DNA of 43,463 bases from Capnocytophaga canis (GCF_000827555.1 NZ_CDOI01000141.1:1-43463); one strand, 5' to 3'. Numbered from the stretch's first letter, positions 1 through 8,995 are shown. A program made the numbers and translations. Notes: generated by a model not told the origin, from the letters alone.

Positions 1-1
1 A

Positions 2-1270
2 TTTATGTCGGCCGTACTATCCAATAACATGAATGATATCAAGCAAGTTACTTTCTTTTTAGAAGAATGCAAACGAATGGGAATCAAAGTTTTAAGCCCT
101 GATGTAAACGAATCTTTCTATAAATTTACGGTAAACAAAAACGGAGATATTCGCTTTGGGTTAGGAGCTATTAAAGGAGTAGGAAGAAATGCCGTAGACA
201 CCATAGTGGAACATCGTAAAGAAGGAATGTACACATCTATTTTTGATGTAGCAAAACGCGTTGATTATAAAAATATCAATAAAAAAGCCTTTGAGAATAT
301 TGCACTTGCAGGAGGTTTTGATTCATTTACGAAAGTACATCGAGCTCAATACTTTCACGCCGAAGCTGATGGAATTCCTTTTTTGGAAAAAGCAATCCGT
401 TTTGGAAGTAAGTACCAAGAAAGTAAGAATTCTGCTCAGATGAGTCTATTCGGAGGCAGTAGCGAAGTAGATGTCCCTGAACCCATAGTTCCCAACTGCG
501 AAACATGGGGTAATTTGGAGCAACTACGCCGTGAAAAGGAAGTTATCGGGATTTATATTTCGGGGCACCCTTTGGATGAATTTAAACACGTTATTCGGCA
601 ATATTGCAACTTATCACTAAATCAACTATCTGATTTAAAACCTTTTGTAAACAGAGAAGTAAATGTTGCTGGAATGATTACGGACGTGAAACACAACACT
701 GCTAAAAACGGAAAAGGTTGGGCTTCATTCATCATGGAAGACTATGATGGTGCGTATGAATTTCGTTTATTCAACGAAGATTATTTAAAATTCCGTAACT
801 ATTTGATCCCGTCGACATTTCTGTTTTGCAAATTCAAAGTAGAAGAAGGCTGGGTTAAAAAAGATACCAACGAACGGGGTGAACCACGCATAAAATTCAT
901 GGAAATGGTTATGATGCAAGATGTTCTACAAAAGATGACAAAAAAAGTAGCTTTCGAATTTGGCGTAAATGATATTTCGGAACATACAGTTCATTTTTTT
1001 AAAGAGAATATAGCAAAATTTTCAGGAAACTGCCCTGTCATCTACAGGATAAAATCTGCCGAAGAAAAAATATCTATTAGCATGGACAATCCAAATCAAG
1101 GTGTACGTATTTCGAACGAATTTTTAGATGCCTTAGACAAGGAAAAAATACGCTATCTACTAAACGAACGAGAACCTAAAAAACTCATCGACACCAAAGA
1201 AGATTCTAAAACGGTAGAAACTGAAGAGGAGGAAGAGATTCATGAATCATTAGTTGATGATAATGATTAA
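2..1270 (+). CDS. dnaE: DNA polymerase III subunit alpha, C-terminal part (5' end outside window)
   Basis: This is the C-terminal ~420 residues of the replicative DNA polymerase catalytic subunit. The frame is open from the first bases, so the gene begins upstream of the window and the first ATG seen is internal. The visible part holds the end of the polymerase core, with the FGLGAIKGVGRNAVDTI stretch leading into the helix-hairpin-helix region. It is followed by an OB-fold nucleic-acid-binding domain (NREVNVAGMITDVKHNTAKN and the EFRLFNEDY strand) and an acidic C-terminal tail rich in Glu and Asp. Length and domain order agree with the end of a full-length DnaE. The protein acts in the cytoplasm at the replication fork. 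Identification is firm; the catalytic aspartates lie outside the window. Confidence 0.95.
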   Translation, partial: FMSAVLSNNMNDIKQVTFFLEECKRMGIKVLSPDVNESFYKFTVNKNGDIRFGLGAIKGVGRNAVDTIVEHRKEGMYTSIFDVAKRVDYKNINKKAFENIALAGGFDSFTKVHRAQYFHAEADGIPFLEKAIRFGSKYQESKNSAQMSLFGGSSEVDVPEPIVPNCETWGNLEQLRREKEVIGIYISGHPLDEFKHVIRQYCNLSLNQLSDLKPFVNREVNVAGMITDVKHNTAKNGKGWASFIMEDYDGAYEFRLFNEDYLKFRNYLIPSTFLFCKFKVEEGWVKKDTNERGEPRIKFMEMVMMQDVLQKMTKKVAFEFGVNDISEHTVHFFKENIAKFSGNCPVIYRIKSAEEKISISMDNPNQGVRISNEFLDALDKEKIRYLLNEREPKKLIDTKEDSKTVETEEEEEIHESLVDDND

Positions 1271-1393
1271 AGCGATAAAAAACATAACGAAACTTGTAAG
1301 AAAACAACCCTCAGTAGAATACCAGAAAGTAAAATGATTGTACTTATTAAGTATTATATAATTCTAATATGGGGAAAAAAAATAACACACTAA

Positions 1394-1783
1394 ATCCGTA
1401 AAAACAAAGTAAAAAAGCTGGTATGGTGTCTCGTCCTGAAAAAAATGATACAGGATTGAACAAATAAAAGGTTGTATCGTAATCCTTTAACTCACTCTGG
1501 TTTTACACACCCTTGCTATAATGCAGATACAGACATCAAAAAACTTACTTGGGCGCCTAAGGCAGATGAACGCGAACGTATTGATTTGATTTATTACAAA
1601 GGAAAAGGTATTAAGGTATTAGAAGCCAAACTTTTCGGAACGGATAGTTCTGTTTGTCGGTCAAAGCCTATTAAAGATGATTTTCAGGATACAATTATAA
1701 AACCTTTGGGGATATATCCCAGCGACCATAAAGGAGTTTGGATGAAGTTCAAAATTACCCCTTCAAAAAAATCAAGAAGATAA
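1394..1783 (+). pseudogene. Remnant of an endonuclease/exonuclease/phosphatase (EEP) family protein
   Basis: The 3' part of this stretch reads as the C-terminal third of a secreted EEP-fold hydrolase. It has GFTHPCYNADTDIKKLTWAP, then DERERIDLIYYKGKGIKV with the conserved Asp, and PSDHKGVWMKF with the SDH motif that closes the active site. The N-terminal two thirds, including the catalytic Glu and Asn, are absent. In the same frame a TGA at 1457-1459 interrupts the piece just before LYRNP, and upstream the frame opens only at 1394. Translation could start only at weak codons such as TTG 1472. I read it as a decayed gene. What is certain is the homologous frame from 1472 to 1783; the extent upstream of the stop is inferred. 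Confidence 0.7.
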
Positions 1784-1912
1784 AAAAGTCATTATACTGT
1801 TTAGTAACAAAGCATTAAATCTTTAAAAGTTGAGGCAAACACACAAAATTTAAAATAATTTTCTGTGCTCAGCATATCTACAAAGACTAATAGTAGTTTG
1901 TCATAAATTCAA

Positions 1913-1950
1913 TACCTCAATTAGCATATTTATTTCAGCTAATTGAGGTA
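1913..1950. terminator. Bidirectional hairpin between EEP remnant and serS
   Basis: A perfect 13-bp inverted repeat (TACCTCAATTAGC at 1913-1925 and its complement at 1938-1950) encloses a 12-base loop. It lies downstream of serS on the minus strand and downstream of the EEP remnant on the plus strand. No strong T run follows on either side, so the terminator role is inferred from position and symmetry. Confidence 0.55.
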
Positions 1951-1985
1951 CCTACTAACTATGAAAACTAAACCTATCTTCTTAA

Positions 1986-3254
1986 CTATATTTTATCAAA
2001 CCCTGTGTATTTTCTTAACACTTCTGGGATAACTATACCATCTTCAGTTTGGTAATTTTCTAAAATTCCAGCCAATACTCGTGGCAAGGCCAAAGAACTT
2101 CCATTGAGGGTATGAGCCAATTTATTTTTGCCATCAGTATCTTTATACCGCAATTTTAATCGGTTGGATTGGAACGTTTCAAAATTAGATACAGAACTGA
2201 TTTCCAACCATTTTTGTTGTGCTGTGGAATACACCTCAAAATCATACGTCAATGCTGATGTGAAGCCCAAATCACCACCACAAAGACGTAAAATACGATA
2301 TGGCAACTTCAATTCATTTAAAATTGATTTAACGTGTTCCACCATCATATCCAAGGCTTTATAGGAATTATCAGGGTGTTCTACACGCACAATTTCCACT
2401 TTATCGAACTGATGTAAGCGATTCAATCCACGAACATGAGCTCCATAACTTCCTGCCTCGCGGCGGAAACAAGGTGTATAAGCTGTACAACATATAGGCA
2501 ACTCATTTTCAGATACTAACACATCTCTAAAAAAATTTGTGACAGGCACTTCTGCCGTAGGGATAAGATACAAATCATCTAAACCAACGTGATACATCTG
2601 TCCTTCTTTATCAGGCAACTGCCCTGTACCGTATCCCGACGCTTCGTTCACCACATGGGGTACTTGAAACTCTTGGTAACCTGCTTCAGTATTCTTATCT
2701 AAGAAATAGGTAATCAACGCACGTTGCAGTTTTGCTCCCTTACCCTTATAGACTGGAAAACCAGCTCCAGTAATTTTCACACCCAATTCAAAGTCTATAA
2801 TATCGTACTTTTTTGCTAATTCCCAATGTGGCAAAGCTTTATCTCCTAAGTTAGGTACTTCTCCCGCTTGAAAAACTACTTCATTATCAGTATCTGACAC
2901 TCCAAAGGGCACCAGCTCATTTGGTATATTCGGAATGCGGTACAACAATACATTAAGATTTTCAGAAATTTCATTCAAAGCGTCCGATAAAGTTTTAGAT
3001 TTATCTTTAAGTTCACCTGTTTTGGCTTTTAGTTCATTCGCTTTTTGGGTGTCTCCTGATTTGAATAAAATTCCGATTTCTTTTGAAATATTATTTGATT
3101 CTGCTAATACCTTATCTAATTCGGCTTGGGTTGCACGTCTTTTCTCATCTAAATTGATGATGTCATCAACTAAATGTAAGTCTTTGAAATTTCGCTTTTT
3201 AAGTCCGTTTAAAACAACGTCTTTGTTCTCCCTAACAAACGTAAGTTGTAACAT
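1986..3254 (-). CDS. serS: Seryl-tRNA synthetase
   Basis: Class II aminoacyl-tRNA synthetase that charges tRNA-Ser in the cytoplasm. At 422 residues it has the usual bacterial length. The N-terminal ~110 residues form the long antiparallel coiled-coil arm that binds the tRNA (KRRATQAELDKVLAESNNIS and following). Class II motif 2 is seen as TPCFRREAGSYGAHVRGLNR, and motif 3 as SSLALPRVLAGILENYQ near the C-terminus. The ATG at 3254 lies just inside the usual MLQLTFVREN start. A perfect TTG-N19-TACTTTTG promoter stands upstream at 3291-3320. Confidence 0.97.
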   Translation of the reverse strand: MLQLTFVRENKDVVLNGLKKRNFKDLHLVDDIINLDEKRRATQAELDKVLAESNNISKEIGILFKSGDTQKANELKAKTGELKDKSKTLSDALNEISENLNVLLYRIPNIPNELVPFGVSDTDNEVVFQAGEVPNLGDKALPHWELAKKYDIIDFELGVKITGAGFPVYKGKGAKLQRALITYFLDKNTEAGYQEFQVPHVVNEASGYGTGQLPDKEGQMYHVGLDDLYLIPTAEVPVTNFFRDVLVSENELPICCTAYTPCFRREAGSYGAHVRGLNRLHQFDKVEIVRVEHPDNSYKALDMMVEHVKSILNELKLPYRILRLCGGDLGFTSALTYDFEVYSTAQQKWLEISSVSNFETFQSNRLKLRYKDTDGKNKLAHTLNGSSLALPRVLAGILENYQTEDGIVIPEVLRKYTGFDKI

Positions 3255-3290
3255 ATTTCGTATACTTTATATTTTAGATTATTGAACTCA

Positions 3291-3320
3291 CAAAAGTACA
3301 ATAATATTTCACAAAGACAA
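3291..3320 (-). promoter_or_regulatory. serS promoter, Bacteroidota type
   Basis: Read on the minus strand, TTG (plus 3318-3320) is followed after exactly 19 bases by TACTTTTG (plus 3291-3298). This matches the TTG-N19-TANNTTTG form used by the primary sigma factor of Bacteroidota. The serS start codon is about 36 bases further on. Confidence 0.7.
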
Positions 3321-3381
3321 AGAATAACCTCATTTTTCTAAAAAAATTAAGTCTTATGATTTATTAATCGAAAATCATTTC

Positions 3382-3389
3382 TAAATTTG
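3382..3389 (+). promoter_or_regulatory. -7 element of the metal-binding protein gene
   Basis: TAAATTTG followed by C fits the TANNTTTG -7 form and lies 18 bases before the ATG at 3408. The -33 position has TTT in place of TTG. Short leader expected. Confidence 0.5.
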
Positions 3390-3407
3390 CGTATTAAAAT
3401 ATTTGAA

Positions 3408-3626
3408 ATGGAAAACAAAGAATTACAATTCAAAACAAATCTTAATTGCGGAGGATGTGTATCAAAAGTACAGAATGAGTTAGATAACGCTTTAGGGAAA
3501 GACCAATGGAGCGTTGATACTGATAATCCTGATAAAATTCTACGTGTGAACAGCGATGTTTCTACTGAAAAGATTATTGAAATCGTAAAAAGTAAAGGAT
3601 TTAACATTGAATTTTTGGAGTCATAA
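3408..3626 (+). CDS. Small heavy-metal-associated (HMA) domain protein
   Basis: A 72-residue cytoplasmic protein with a single HMA ferredoxin-like fold. The metal-binding loop is NCGGCVSKV (Cys14 and Cys17), placed after the first strand as in CopZ-type copper chaperones. The rest has the expected beta-alpha-beta pattern and ends GFNIEFLES. The loop is NCGGC rather than the GMTCxxC of typical copper chaperones, so the metal is uncertain, and related Bacteroidota proteins are often annotated only as HMA-domain proteins. I chose ATG 3408 because it gives the canonical N-terminus and sits just after a -7 element; an upstream in-frame codon at 3387 falls inside that element. No transporter ATPase gene is adjacent. 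Confidence 0.8.
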   Translation: MENKELQFKTNLNCGGCVSKVQNELDNALGKDQWSVDTDNPDKILRVNSDVSTEKIIEIVKSKGFNIEFLES

Positions 3627-3664
3627 TCCAAAAAAACATTGTTTTTTCACTGACAGACTTTTTT

Positions 3665-3706
3665 AGAGCGTTGATGTTTCCTGTTTCGGAAAACATCCAA
3701 CGCTCT
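3665..3706. terminator. Hairpin between convergent genes
   Basis: An imperfect inverted repeat (AGAGCGTTGATGTTTCC pairing with GGAAAACATCCAACGCTCT, two single-base bulges) closes the gap between the HMA gene and the convergent minus-strand immunity-like gene. It probably serves both. Confidence 0.65.
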
Positions 3707-3710
3707 TTCA

Positions 3711-5840
3711 TTAGTCTCCTAAGCATAAATATATCACAGGAGTAATATCATCCTCGTAACCTTCAATTTCAAAACCTTCAAAGAAGATATTGTCACCAAG
3801 TTCTTTGTTTTGCAAACAGTTGTGGATATTCCAAAGCAGTTCCAATGCACCAAAAGAATTATTATCTCCTGATTGAAGTTCTGCAATGATTTCCGCTTGA
3901 TAAAAACCGTTTTGCTCGTTGTACTCATTAAAAATATTGTCAATCGGCTCAACGAATTCCTCAAATGGTAATAAATCTTTCTCGCTTCTAACCCATGCCT
4001 CGTAAATAACTTTCACTTTAGATGTTTTGAACAGGGTTGTAAAGGGGTTAAAATAATCTAAATCTTGTTCGATGTACTCGTTATAAGCCCGAACATCATC
4101 CCAAAATTGCATCAGCCCCACGTAATTGATTTTATTGAATGCCCATGCTACGCCATCCAAGGCAGCATGATTTTCAGATGGGACAAAATTTTCGCATACG
4201 TTCAATCGATTTACATCTACCACTGGAGGATAAGGAATTGCTTTCGCTTCGAATCGTTCAATGAGAGCTTCTGCCATATTTTGCAATTTATAAAGCATCT
4301 CTTCCTCATAGAGCGGTACTAAAGTGAAGAATTGAACTTGGCGTCCAGTAGGAAGTGTTACTAAGGCATTACTACGGTCTTTAGTTTCGCTTCCTATGAG
4401 CATCAAACAAGTGAACGGAGTATCAGGCAAAGGTTCTCCTGTTGGAATAGTATGCCCCCAATCTAAAAAAGTTTGTTGTTCAATAGGTAGCTGTGCTAAG
4501 GTTTTGAGCCATCTGATCGGCCAAAAATCTTTTTCATCATTTCCGTAAACATTCCAATCGGGAGGAAGGTTAATCATTAATTCGGCATTAGTACTCCCTT
4601 CATGATCTTGGGGAACGAGCATATCAAAGGCTCCCATTCCTCCTGTTATTAGGGTGTAGTAATTCCGTTCAGGCGTAGGCTTGATGATGTAAATATCACA
4701 GCGAATGTCAGATGAAATAAGTCCAGGCAATACATCATCAATTTGACCTATGTTTTCAGAAATATAATTCTTTAAAGTATCTAACTCATCTTCAGTGTAA
4801 TAAACAGCAGAAAAGTCATCTGTGGTAGTAAACATTAGGGAATTGAGTTTCTCATCATAGACAACAAATCCTTCTTCAATATTTTTAGTAGTGGTATAGA
4901 GCCACGACCAAATGTTGGGACTAACATAATCTACGTAATAACTTTGGAGCTTATCCGAAAGGGAAACACTGATCAGCTGCCCAAAGTCTTCTTCATTGAT
5001 GCTATCAAAATCAAAACACAAATATTCTTCGTTTCCTTGCTCATTATGTTGCATCAAAAACGGAATCCAACGTTGGCTAAACAATTGATTTTTGATAATG
5101 TCGTCATCAAAAAAATCATCGGACGAAAATGTTAAATCTTGCCAATTTTTCCCATAGTTGTTTACAACAAATGAGAGCCATCGCTTTTGTAGTTCTTCTA
5201 CTTCTTGAATGGAAATAAAACGTTGTGCATTATTAAGGAAAAAAACATTGTTATCCGTTTGTCCATCAAAAGTTTTATAAAAATAACGTACGTCCTCAGG
5301 CAAATTAATGCCCTTTCTTTGCTCAAAAGCATCCAATGTTATATCTGAAGCTCCTTTGCCAAGTACAGAAACTAAAGCAGGTGCTTTTTCTTGAATAAGT
5401 GCTATGAACTTTTCGAACAGAAATTCAAATTTCAAAGCTCCTTGTGGAGCAACTTCAGTGGGTTTCAATCCTTTTTGTTCAGCAATTTTGAGAAATTCCA
5501 ATAAATCTTTTCCATTACCTTCAGAGGCATGTGAAAGATGTTCTTTCGCTTTCTCTATATTATCTAAAAAGAAATAGGCATAGCCAATGCGATAGTGCCA
5601 TATTTGGGAAGGTATATCATCTTTGACGTAGTTAAAGACACTCACAGCCTTTTGCAAGTAAGCACGATTCTCTTCAGAGGGCATCAGCCAATAAAAATTA
5701 TTGTACGCACGGCCTAATTCACTTAAAACTTGCGATGTTTTTTGTTGTACAGGAAGGTTTTCAATAAATTCAATAATGGCGGATACTTTGTTGTCTTTAT
5801 CCCACTTTTCTATCTTTGCTAAGATTTGTTTTTCAGTCAT
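3711..5840 (-). CDS. TPR + SMI1/KNR4 (SUKH) + suppressor-of-fused (SUFU) immunity-like protein
   Basis: A 709-residue cytoplasmic protein with several modules. An N-terminal alpha-helical TPR-like part (residues ~1-125, e.g. WHYRIGYAYFFLDNIEKAKE) is followed by a SUKH domain around residues 140-335 with the family hallmark INLPEDVRYFYKTFDG. A SUFU-type domain follows from about residue 390 (TLITGGMGAFDM, WPIRWLKTLAQLP, FFTLVPLYEEEM). A C-terminal domain of about 150 residues is unrecognised. SUKH and SUFU domains are established as immunity modules against polymorphic toxins, and their fusion suggests a broad-specificity immunity protein. No toxin gene is adjacent. I start it at ATG 5840 (MTEKQILAK); a 13-residue upstream extension looks like leader. 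A -7-like TACTTTTG lies at 5877-5884 on the minus strand. Confidence 0.75.
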   Translation of the reverse strand: MTEKQILAKIEKWDKDNKVSAIIEFIENLPVQQKTSQVLSELGRAYNNFYWLMPSEENRAYLQKAVSVFNYVKDDIPSQIWHYRIGYAYFFLDNIEKAKEHLSHASEGNGKDLLEFLKIAEQKGLKPTEVAPQGALKFEFLFEKFIALIQEKAPALVSVLGKGASDITLDAFEQRKGINLPEDVRYFYKTFDGQTDNNVFFLNNAQRFISIQEVEELQKRWLSFVVNNYGKNWQDLTFSSDDFFDDDIIKNQLFSQRWIPFLMQHNEQGNEEYLCFDFDSINEEDFGQLISVSLSDKLQSYYVDYVSPNIWSWLYTTTKNIEEGFVVYDEKLNSLMFTTTDDFSAVYYTEDELDTLKNYISENIGQIDDVLPGLISSDIRCDIYIIKPTPERNYYTLITGGMGAFDMLVPQDHEGSTNAELMINLPPDWNVYGNDEKDFWPIRWLKTLAQLPIEQQTFLDWGHTIPTGEPLPDTPFTCLMLIGSETKDRSNALVTLPTGRQVQFFTLVPLYEEEMLYKLQNMAEALIERFEAKAIPYPPVVDVNRLNVCENFVPSENHAALDGVAWAFNKINYVGLMQFWDDVRAYNEYIEQDLDYFNPFTTLFKTSKVKVIYEAWVRSEKDLLPFEEFVEPIDNIFNEYNEQNGFYQAEIIAELQSGDNNSFGALELLWNIHNCLQNKELGDNIFFEGFEIEGYEDDITPVIYLCLGD

Positions 5841-5925
5841 AAAAGTTATTTTACCAGAAAAATATATTCTAAGCGACAAAAGTAAATCAAAAAGATAGAA
5901 CCCGAAAATATTTCAAATAAAACTA

Positions 5926-5955
5926 TTGTGGTATTTTATAAAAGTAGTATCTTTG
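5926..5955 (+). promoter_or_regulatory. patB promoter, Bacteroidota type
   Basis: TTG at 5926-5928, exactly 19 bases, then TATCTTTG at 5948-5955 followed by GC. The ATG at 5983 is 28 bases downstream. Confidence 0.7.
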
Positions 5956-5982
5956 GCTCTTATAATATGATTTGATATAACC

Positions 5983-7164
5983 ATGGAATATAATTTTGAC
6001 GAAATCAACGACCGCAGTAAGAGCGATGCTCTCAAATTAGAAGCACTTCAACCACGTTGGGGAAGAACGGATTTATTAGCAATGTGGATTGCTGATATGG
6101 ATTTTAAAACACCTCCTTTTATAGTGAACGCTTTGAAAAAACGGATGGAATGCGAAATTTTTGGATATACGGCTAAACCACAACAATGGTATGACGCTAT
6201 TATCAATTGGCAACAAAAACGTTTTGGTTGGAATATCAGTCAAGAGATGATTTCTTTCACCCCGGGGGTTGTACCTGCCCTAGCGATGGTCGTACAGGCT
6301 TTTACGGAAAAAGGTGACAAAGTCTTGATTCAACAGCCTGTGTACTATCCATTTTCATTGGTAGTGGAGAACAACAACAGAATTTTGGTAAACAGTCCTT
6401 TGGAACTGATTGACGGTCAATACCAGATCAATTTTGATAGATTGGAAAAAGATATCAAAGGATGTAAGGTATTTCTATTCTGTCATCCTCACAATCCAGG
6501 AGGTCGAGTTTGGCGACGTGATGAGCTGGAACGTGTAGCAGACATTTGCCATAGAAACAATGTGGTACTGGTATCCGATGAAATTCATGCTGATTTAACT
6601 TTACCTCCGCATAAACATATCCCATTAGGTAGCGTAAGTGATCAAGCTCGTCAAATGAGTATTACGTTCGCATCACCCAGCAAGGCTTTCAATATGGCAG
6701 GATTTACAACCTCCTATGCCGTAATTCAAAATCCTGAATTGCGAGAGAAATTCCAAAGCTATGTAGAAGGAAACATGCTCGGCGACGGAAACGTATTTGC
6801 TTATCAAACGGTAATCGCTGCTTACACAGAAGGAGAGGAATGGTTAAACAAGCTATTGAAATATATTCAGAAAAACATTGACTTTGTAGTGGACTATGTG
6901 GAAAAGAACATTCCAAAAGTGAAATGTATCGTTCCAGAGGCTTCCTACCTGGTGTTTTTAGACTTCCGAGGGTTGGAAATCTGTCAAGAGAGTTTAGTTC
7001 ATCTGTGTGTTGATGGAGCTAAATTGGCATTAAACGACGGAGCTATGTACGGCAAAGAAGGTGAAGGATTCATGCGTATTAATTTAGCTTGTCCTCAAAG
7101 CATTATTGCTCAAGCACTTCATCAGTTGAAAGATGCTATTGAAAAACAAGAAGAATGTGTTTAA
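5983..7164 (+). CDS. patB: PatB/MalY-type pyridoxal-phosphate C-S lyase (cystathionine beta-lyase)
   Basis: A 393-residue fold-type I PLP enzyme of the MalY/PatB group, which cleaves the C-S bond of cystathionine, cysteine and related substrates to give pyruvate, ammonia and a thiol. Family marks are the N-terminal RWGRTDLLAMWIADMDF, the FTPGVVPAL segment, CHPHNPGGRVW, SDEIHADL with the PLP-contacting Asp, and SPSKAFNMAG, whose Lys234 forms the Schiff base. It is transcribed alone from a perfect promoter and closed by a strong hairpin. Whether it acts mainly in methionine synthesis or in cysteine breakdown (H2S release) cannot be decided from sequence. The symbol reflects the family. Confidence 0.9.
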   Translation: MEYNFDEINDRSKSDALKLEALQPRWGRTDLLAMWIADMDFKTPPFIVNALKKRMECEIFGYTAKPQQWYDAIINWQQKRFGWNISQEMISFTPGVVPALAMVVQAFTEKGDKVLIQQPVYYPFSLVVENNNRILVNSPLELIDGQYQINFDRLEKDIKGCKVFLFCHPHNPGGRVWRRDELERVADICHRNNVVLVSDEIHADLTLPPHKHIPLGSVSDQARQMSITFASPSKAFNMAGFTTSYAVIQNPELREKFQSYVEGNMLGDGNVFAYQTVIAAYTEGEEWLNKLLKYIQKNIDFVVDYVEKNIPKVKCIVPEASYLVFLDFRGLEICQESLVHLCVDGAKLALNDGAMYGKEGEGFMRINLACPQSIIAQALHQLKDAIEKQEECV

Positions 7165-7183
7165 AAAGTAGATACACAATAAT

Positions 7184-7225
7184 GTTCCACCTGATGTAAA
7201 TTCCCTTGAGGGTGGAACGCTTTTT
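7184..7225 (+). terminator. Rho-independent terminator after patB
   Basis: GTTCCACC (7184-7191) pairs perfectly with GGTGGAAC (7211-7218) and is followed by GCTTTTTC. Confidence 0.75.
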
Positions 7226-7378
7226 CTTGCTATCGTATGAAAATTTTGCACAATTTCCCTATTAGGAATAAGGTTAAGTTAATGGTAATTAAATTAATCC
7301 TTAGCTTAATTTTTACCCAGACTCCTTTTTTGAGAAAAGAAAAAATTTGTGTGAAGCCTAATGATTAATGTTTATAGA

Positions 7379-8122
7379 ATGATAAAAAGTAAGATTTACA
7401 CCTTTGTTCTGTTTTGTTTGTTGCCCTTGTGTAGTTACGCACAGGAAGATGAGGATGACGGAATGATTCAAAGTCCTTCCAAAGTGGATAAAAAAAATAG
7501 AGACTATGGAGTGAAATATTTGGAAGACCAATTTTATTTGGGACTAACATACAATATTCTAAGCTCAAAAGCATCAAGAGTAGTCCAACACGGTCTTTCC
7601 CATGGCATTCATACGGGTATCATGCGTGACATTCCGCTAAACGAACGTCGCAACGTAGGAATCGCCGTAGGGATGGGGTATGCCTATGATCTGGTATATA
7701 GTAACATTGTCGTTTTCAGCGAAAATGGTGTGCGAACCTATCAAATTCCCGACGGGATCAAGTCCTTGAATTTGAACAAAAATAACTTTTCATTACACAC
7801 ATTAGAGATTCCTCTGGAGTTCCGATGGCGAACCTCAACAGCGGAAGATCATAAGTTCTGGCGAATTTACACAGGAATGAAATTTGGTTATGTCCTAAAA
7901 TCCAAAAGTTTTTACGAGCATAACGAGTTGAGTACTTCCTTCTCTAATCTCGAATTAAAAGGAAAATTTCACACAAAACTCTACGTTGCATTAGGCTACA
8001 ACGCCGTAAACTTTTACGTGCAATACAGCTTGACTCCCCTGTTCAAAAATGTCAACACCATTGAAGGGACTTCCTTGAAAGCTAATATCCTTCAATTAGG
8101 AGTGATGTTCTATATTTTGTAA
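7379..8122 (+). CDS. porT: PorT/SprT-family outer-membrane beta-barrel protein (type IX secretion)
   Basis: A 247-residue outer-membrane protein with a signal peptide (MIKSKIYTFVLFCLLPLCSYAQ) and a small beta-barrel made of alternating strands ending in LQLGVMFYIL. The segment YLGLTYNILSSKASRVVQHG, the SHGIHTGIMRDIPLNERRNV region and the size match PorT of Porphyromonas and SprT of Flavobacterium, which are needed for type IX secretion and gliding. ATG 7379 is chosen over 7361 because it starts the signal peptide directly. kdsB follows 75 bases downstream on the same strand. The family call is made from memory of conserved stretches rather than by alignment. Confidence 0.75.
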   Translation: MIKSKIYTFVLFCLLPLCSYAQEDEDDGMIQSPSKVDKKNRDYGVKYLEDQFYLGLTYNILSSKASRVVQHGLSHGIHTGIMRDIPLNERRNVGIAVGMGYAYDLVYSNIVVFSENGVRTYQIPDGIKSLNLNKNNFSLHTLEIPLEFRWRTSTAEDHKFWRIYTGMKFGYVLKSKSFYEHNELSTSFSNLELKGKFHTKLYVALGYNAVNFYVQYSLTPLFKNVNTIEGTSLKANILQLGVMFYIL

Positions 8123-8197
8123 AAAGGTAAATTTAGAAAAGAATTTCACCTTCTAAAATTCAGTAAGAAAGTCTTAAATTAAGAAAATATACCTAAT

Positions 8198-8932
8198 ATG
8201 AAAATAATAGCCATGATACCAGCTCGTTACGGAGCAACACGTTTTCCAGGTAAACTCATGAAAGACTTGGGAGGAAAACCTGTAATTGTTCAAACTTTTG
8301 AAGCTGTACGTGCCACACAACTCTTTGAAGATGTGTACGTGGTAACCGACGATGACCGCATTGAACAGGCTATTATTGAAGTTGGCGGCAAAGTCATTCG
8401 TAGTAAAAGAGAATATCAGAGCGGAAGTGACCGATTAGCTGAGGCTTGTGAGTCTATGAATGTAGATGTAGTGGTAAACATTCAAGGAGACGAACCATTT
8501 ACAGCTAAAAAAAACTTAGAGATGCTCATTGAGATTTTTAAAAAAGACACTGACAATCAAGTTGATGTAGCTACTTTAATGGAAGAATTATATGATTTTG
8601 AAGATATAAAAAATCCGAACAACGTGAAGGTAGTTACAAACAACTCGGGAGATGCTCTCTATTTTTCGAGAGCTTGTATTCCTTTTCCTCGCGATGAAAA
8701 ATCGTTAGGTAACTATTTTAAACATATTGGAATTTACGCATATCGCAAACCTGCATTGATACAATTTTCTCAATTGGAAGAGTCAATGTTAGAAACTACA
8801 GAAAAATTAGAACAGCTCCGTTATTTAGAAAATGGATTTAAAATTCGTGTAGCCAAAACAGATATCCCTACCATTGGCATCGATACAGAAAGCGACTTGG
8901 AAAAAGCTCGAAAAATTTGGAATAGTTTATAA
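8198..8932 (+). CDS. kdsB: 3-deoxy-manno-octulosonate cytidylyltransferase (CMP-Kdo synthetase)
   Basis: A 244-residue cytoplasmic enzyme that activates Kdo with CTP for the lipopolysaccharide inner core. The nucleotide-binding N-terminus is canonical (MIPARYGATRFPGKLMKDLG). It also has YVVTDDDRIEQA, the VVNIQGDEPF magnesium/nucleotide motif, and HIGIYAYRKPAL, LEQLRYLENG and the closing IGIDTESDLEKAR of KdsB. Full length for the family. It lies 75 bases after porT on the same strand, and no separate clear promoter was found, so co-transcription is possible. Confidence 0.96.
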   Translation: MKIIAMIPARYGATRFPGKLMKDLGGKPVIVQTFEAVRATQLFEDVYVVTDDDRIEQAIIEVGGKVIRSKREYQSGSDRLAEACESMNVDVVVNIQGDEPFTAKKNLEMLIEIFKKDTDNQVDVATLMEELYDFEDIKNPNNVKVVTNNSGDALYFSRACIPFPRDEKSLGNYFKHIGIYAYRKPALIQFSQLEESMLETTEKLEQLRYLENGFKIRVAKTDIPTIGIDTESDLEKARKIWNSL

Positions 8933-8958
8933 AAACAGAGAAGAAATATTAAATGAAG

Positions 8959-8995
8959 AAAGGTTACTTAACAGAATGTCAAGTAACCTTTTTTC
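8959..8995. terminator. Terminator after kdsB
   Basis: AAGGTTACTT pairs with AAGTAACCTT (to 8990), followed by four T. It separates kdsB from the convergent DUF2271 gene; on the minus strand the stem is followed by CTTCATTT. Confidence 0.8.

Noticed and set aside
2935-3285. Plus-strand open frame opposite serS
   Set aside because: Fully inside the antisense of the serS coiled-coil arm; hydrophobic Ser/Phe-rich shadow.
4302-4360. LPTGRQVQFF in the SUFU domain looked like an inserted Bacteroidota repeat peptide
   Set aside because: The stretch fits the expected SUFU strand before LVPLYEEE, and the DNA shows no flanking repeats or length change.
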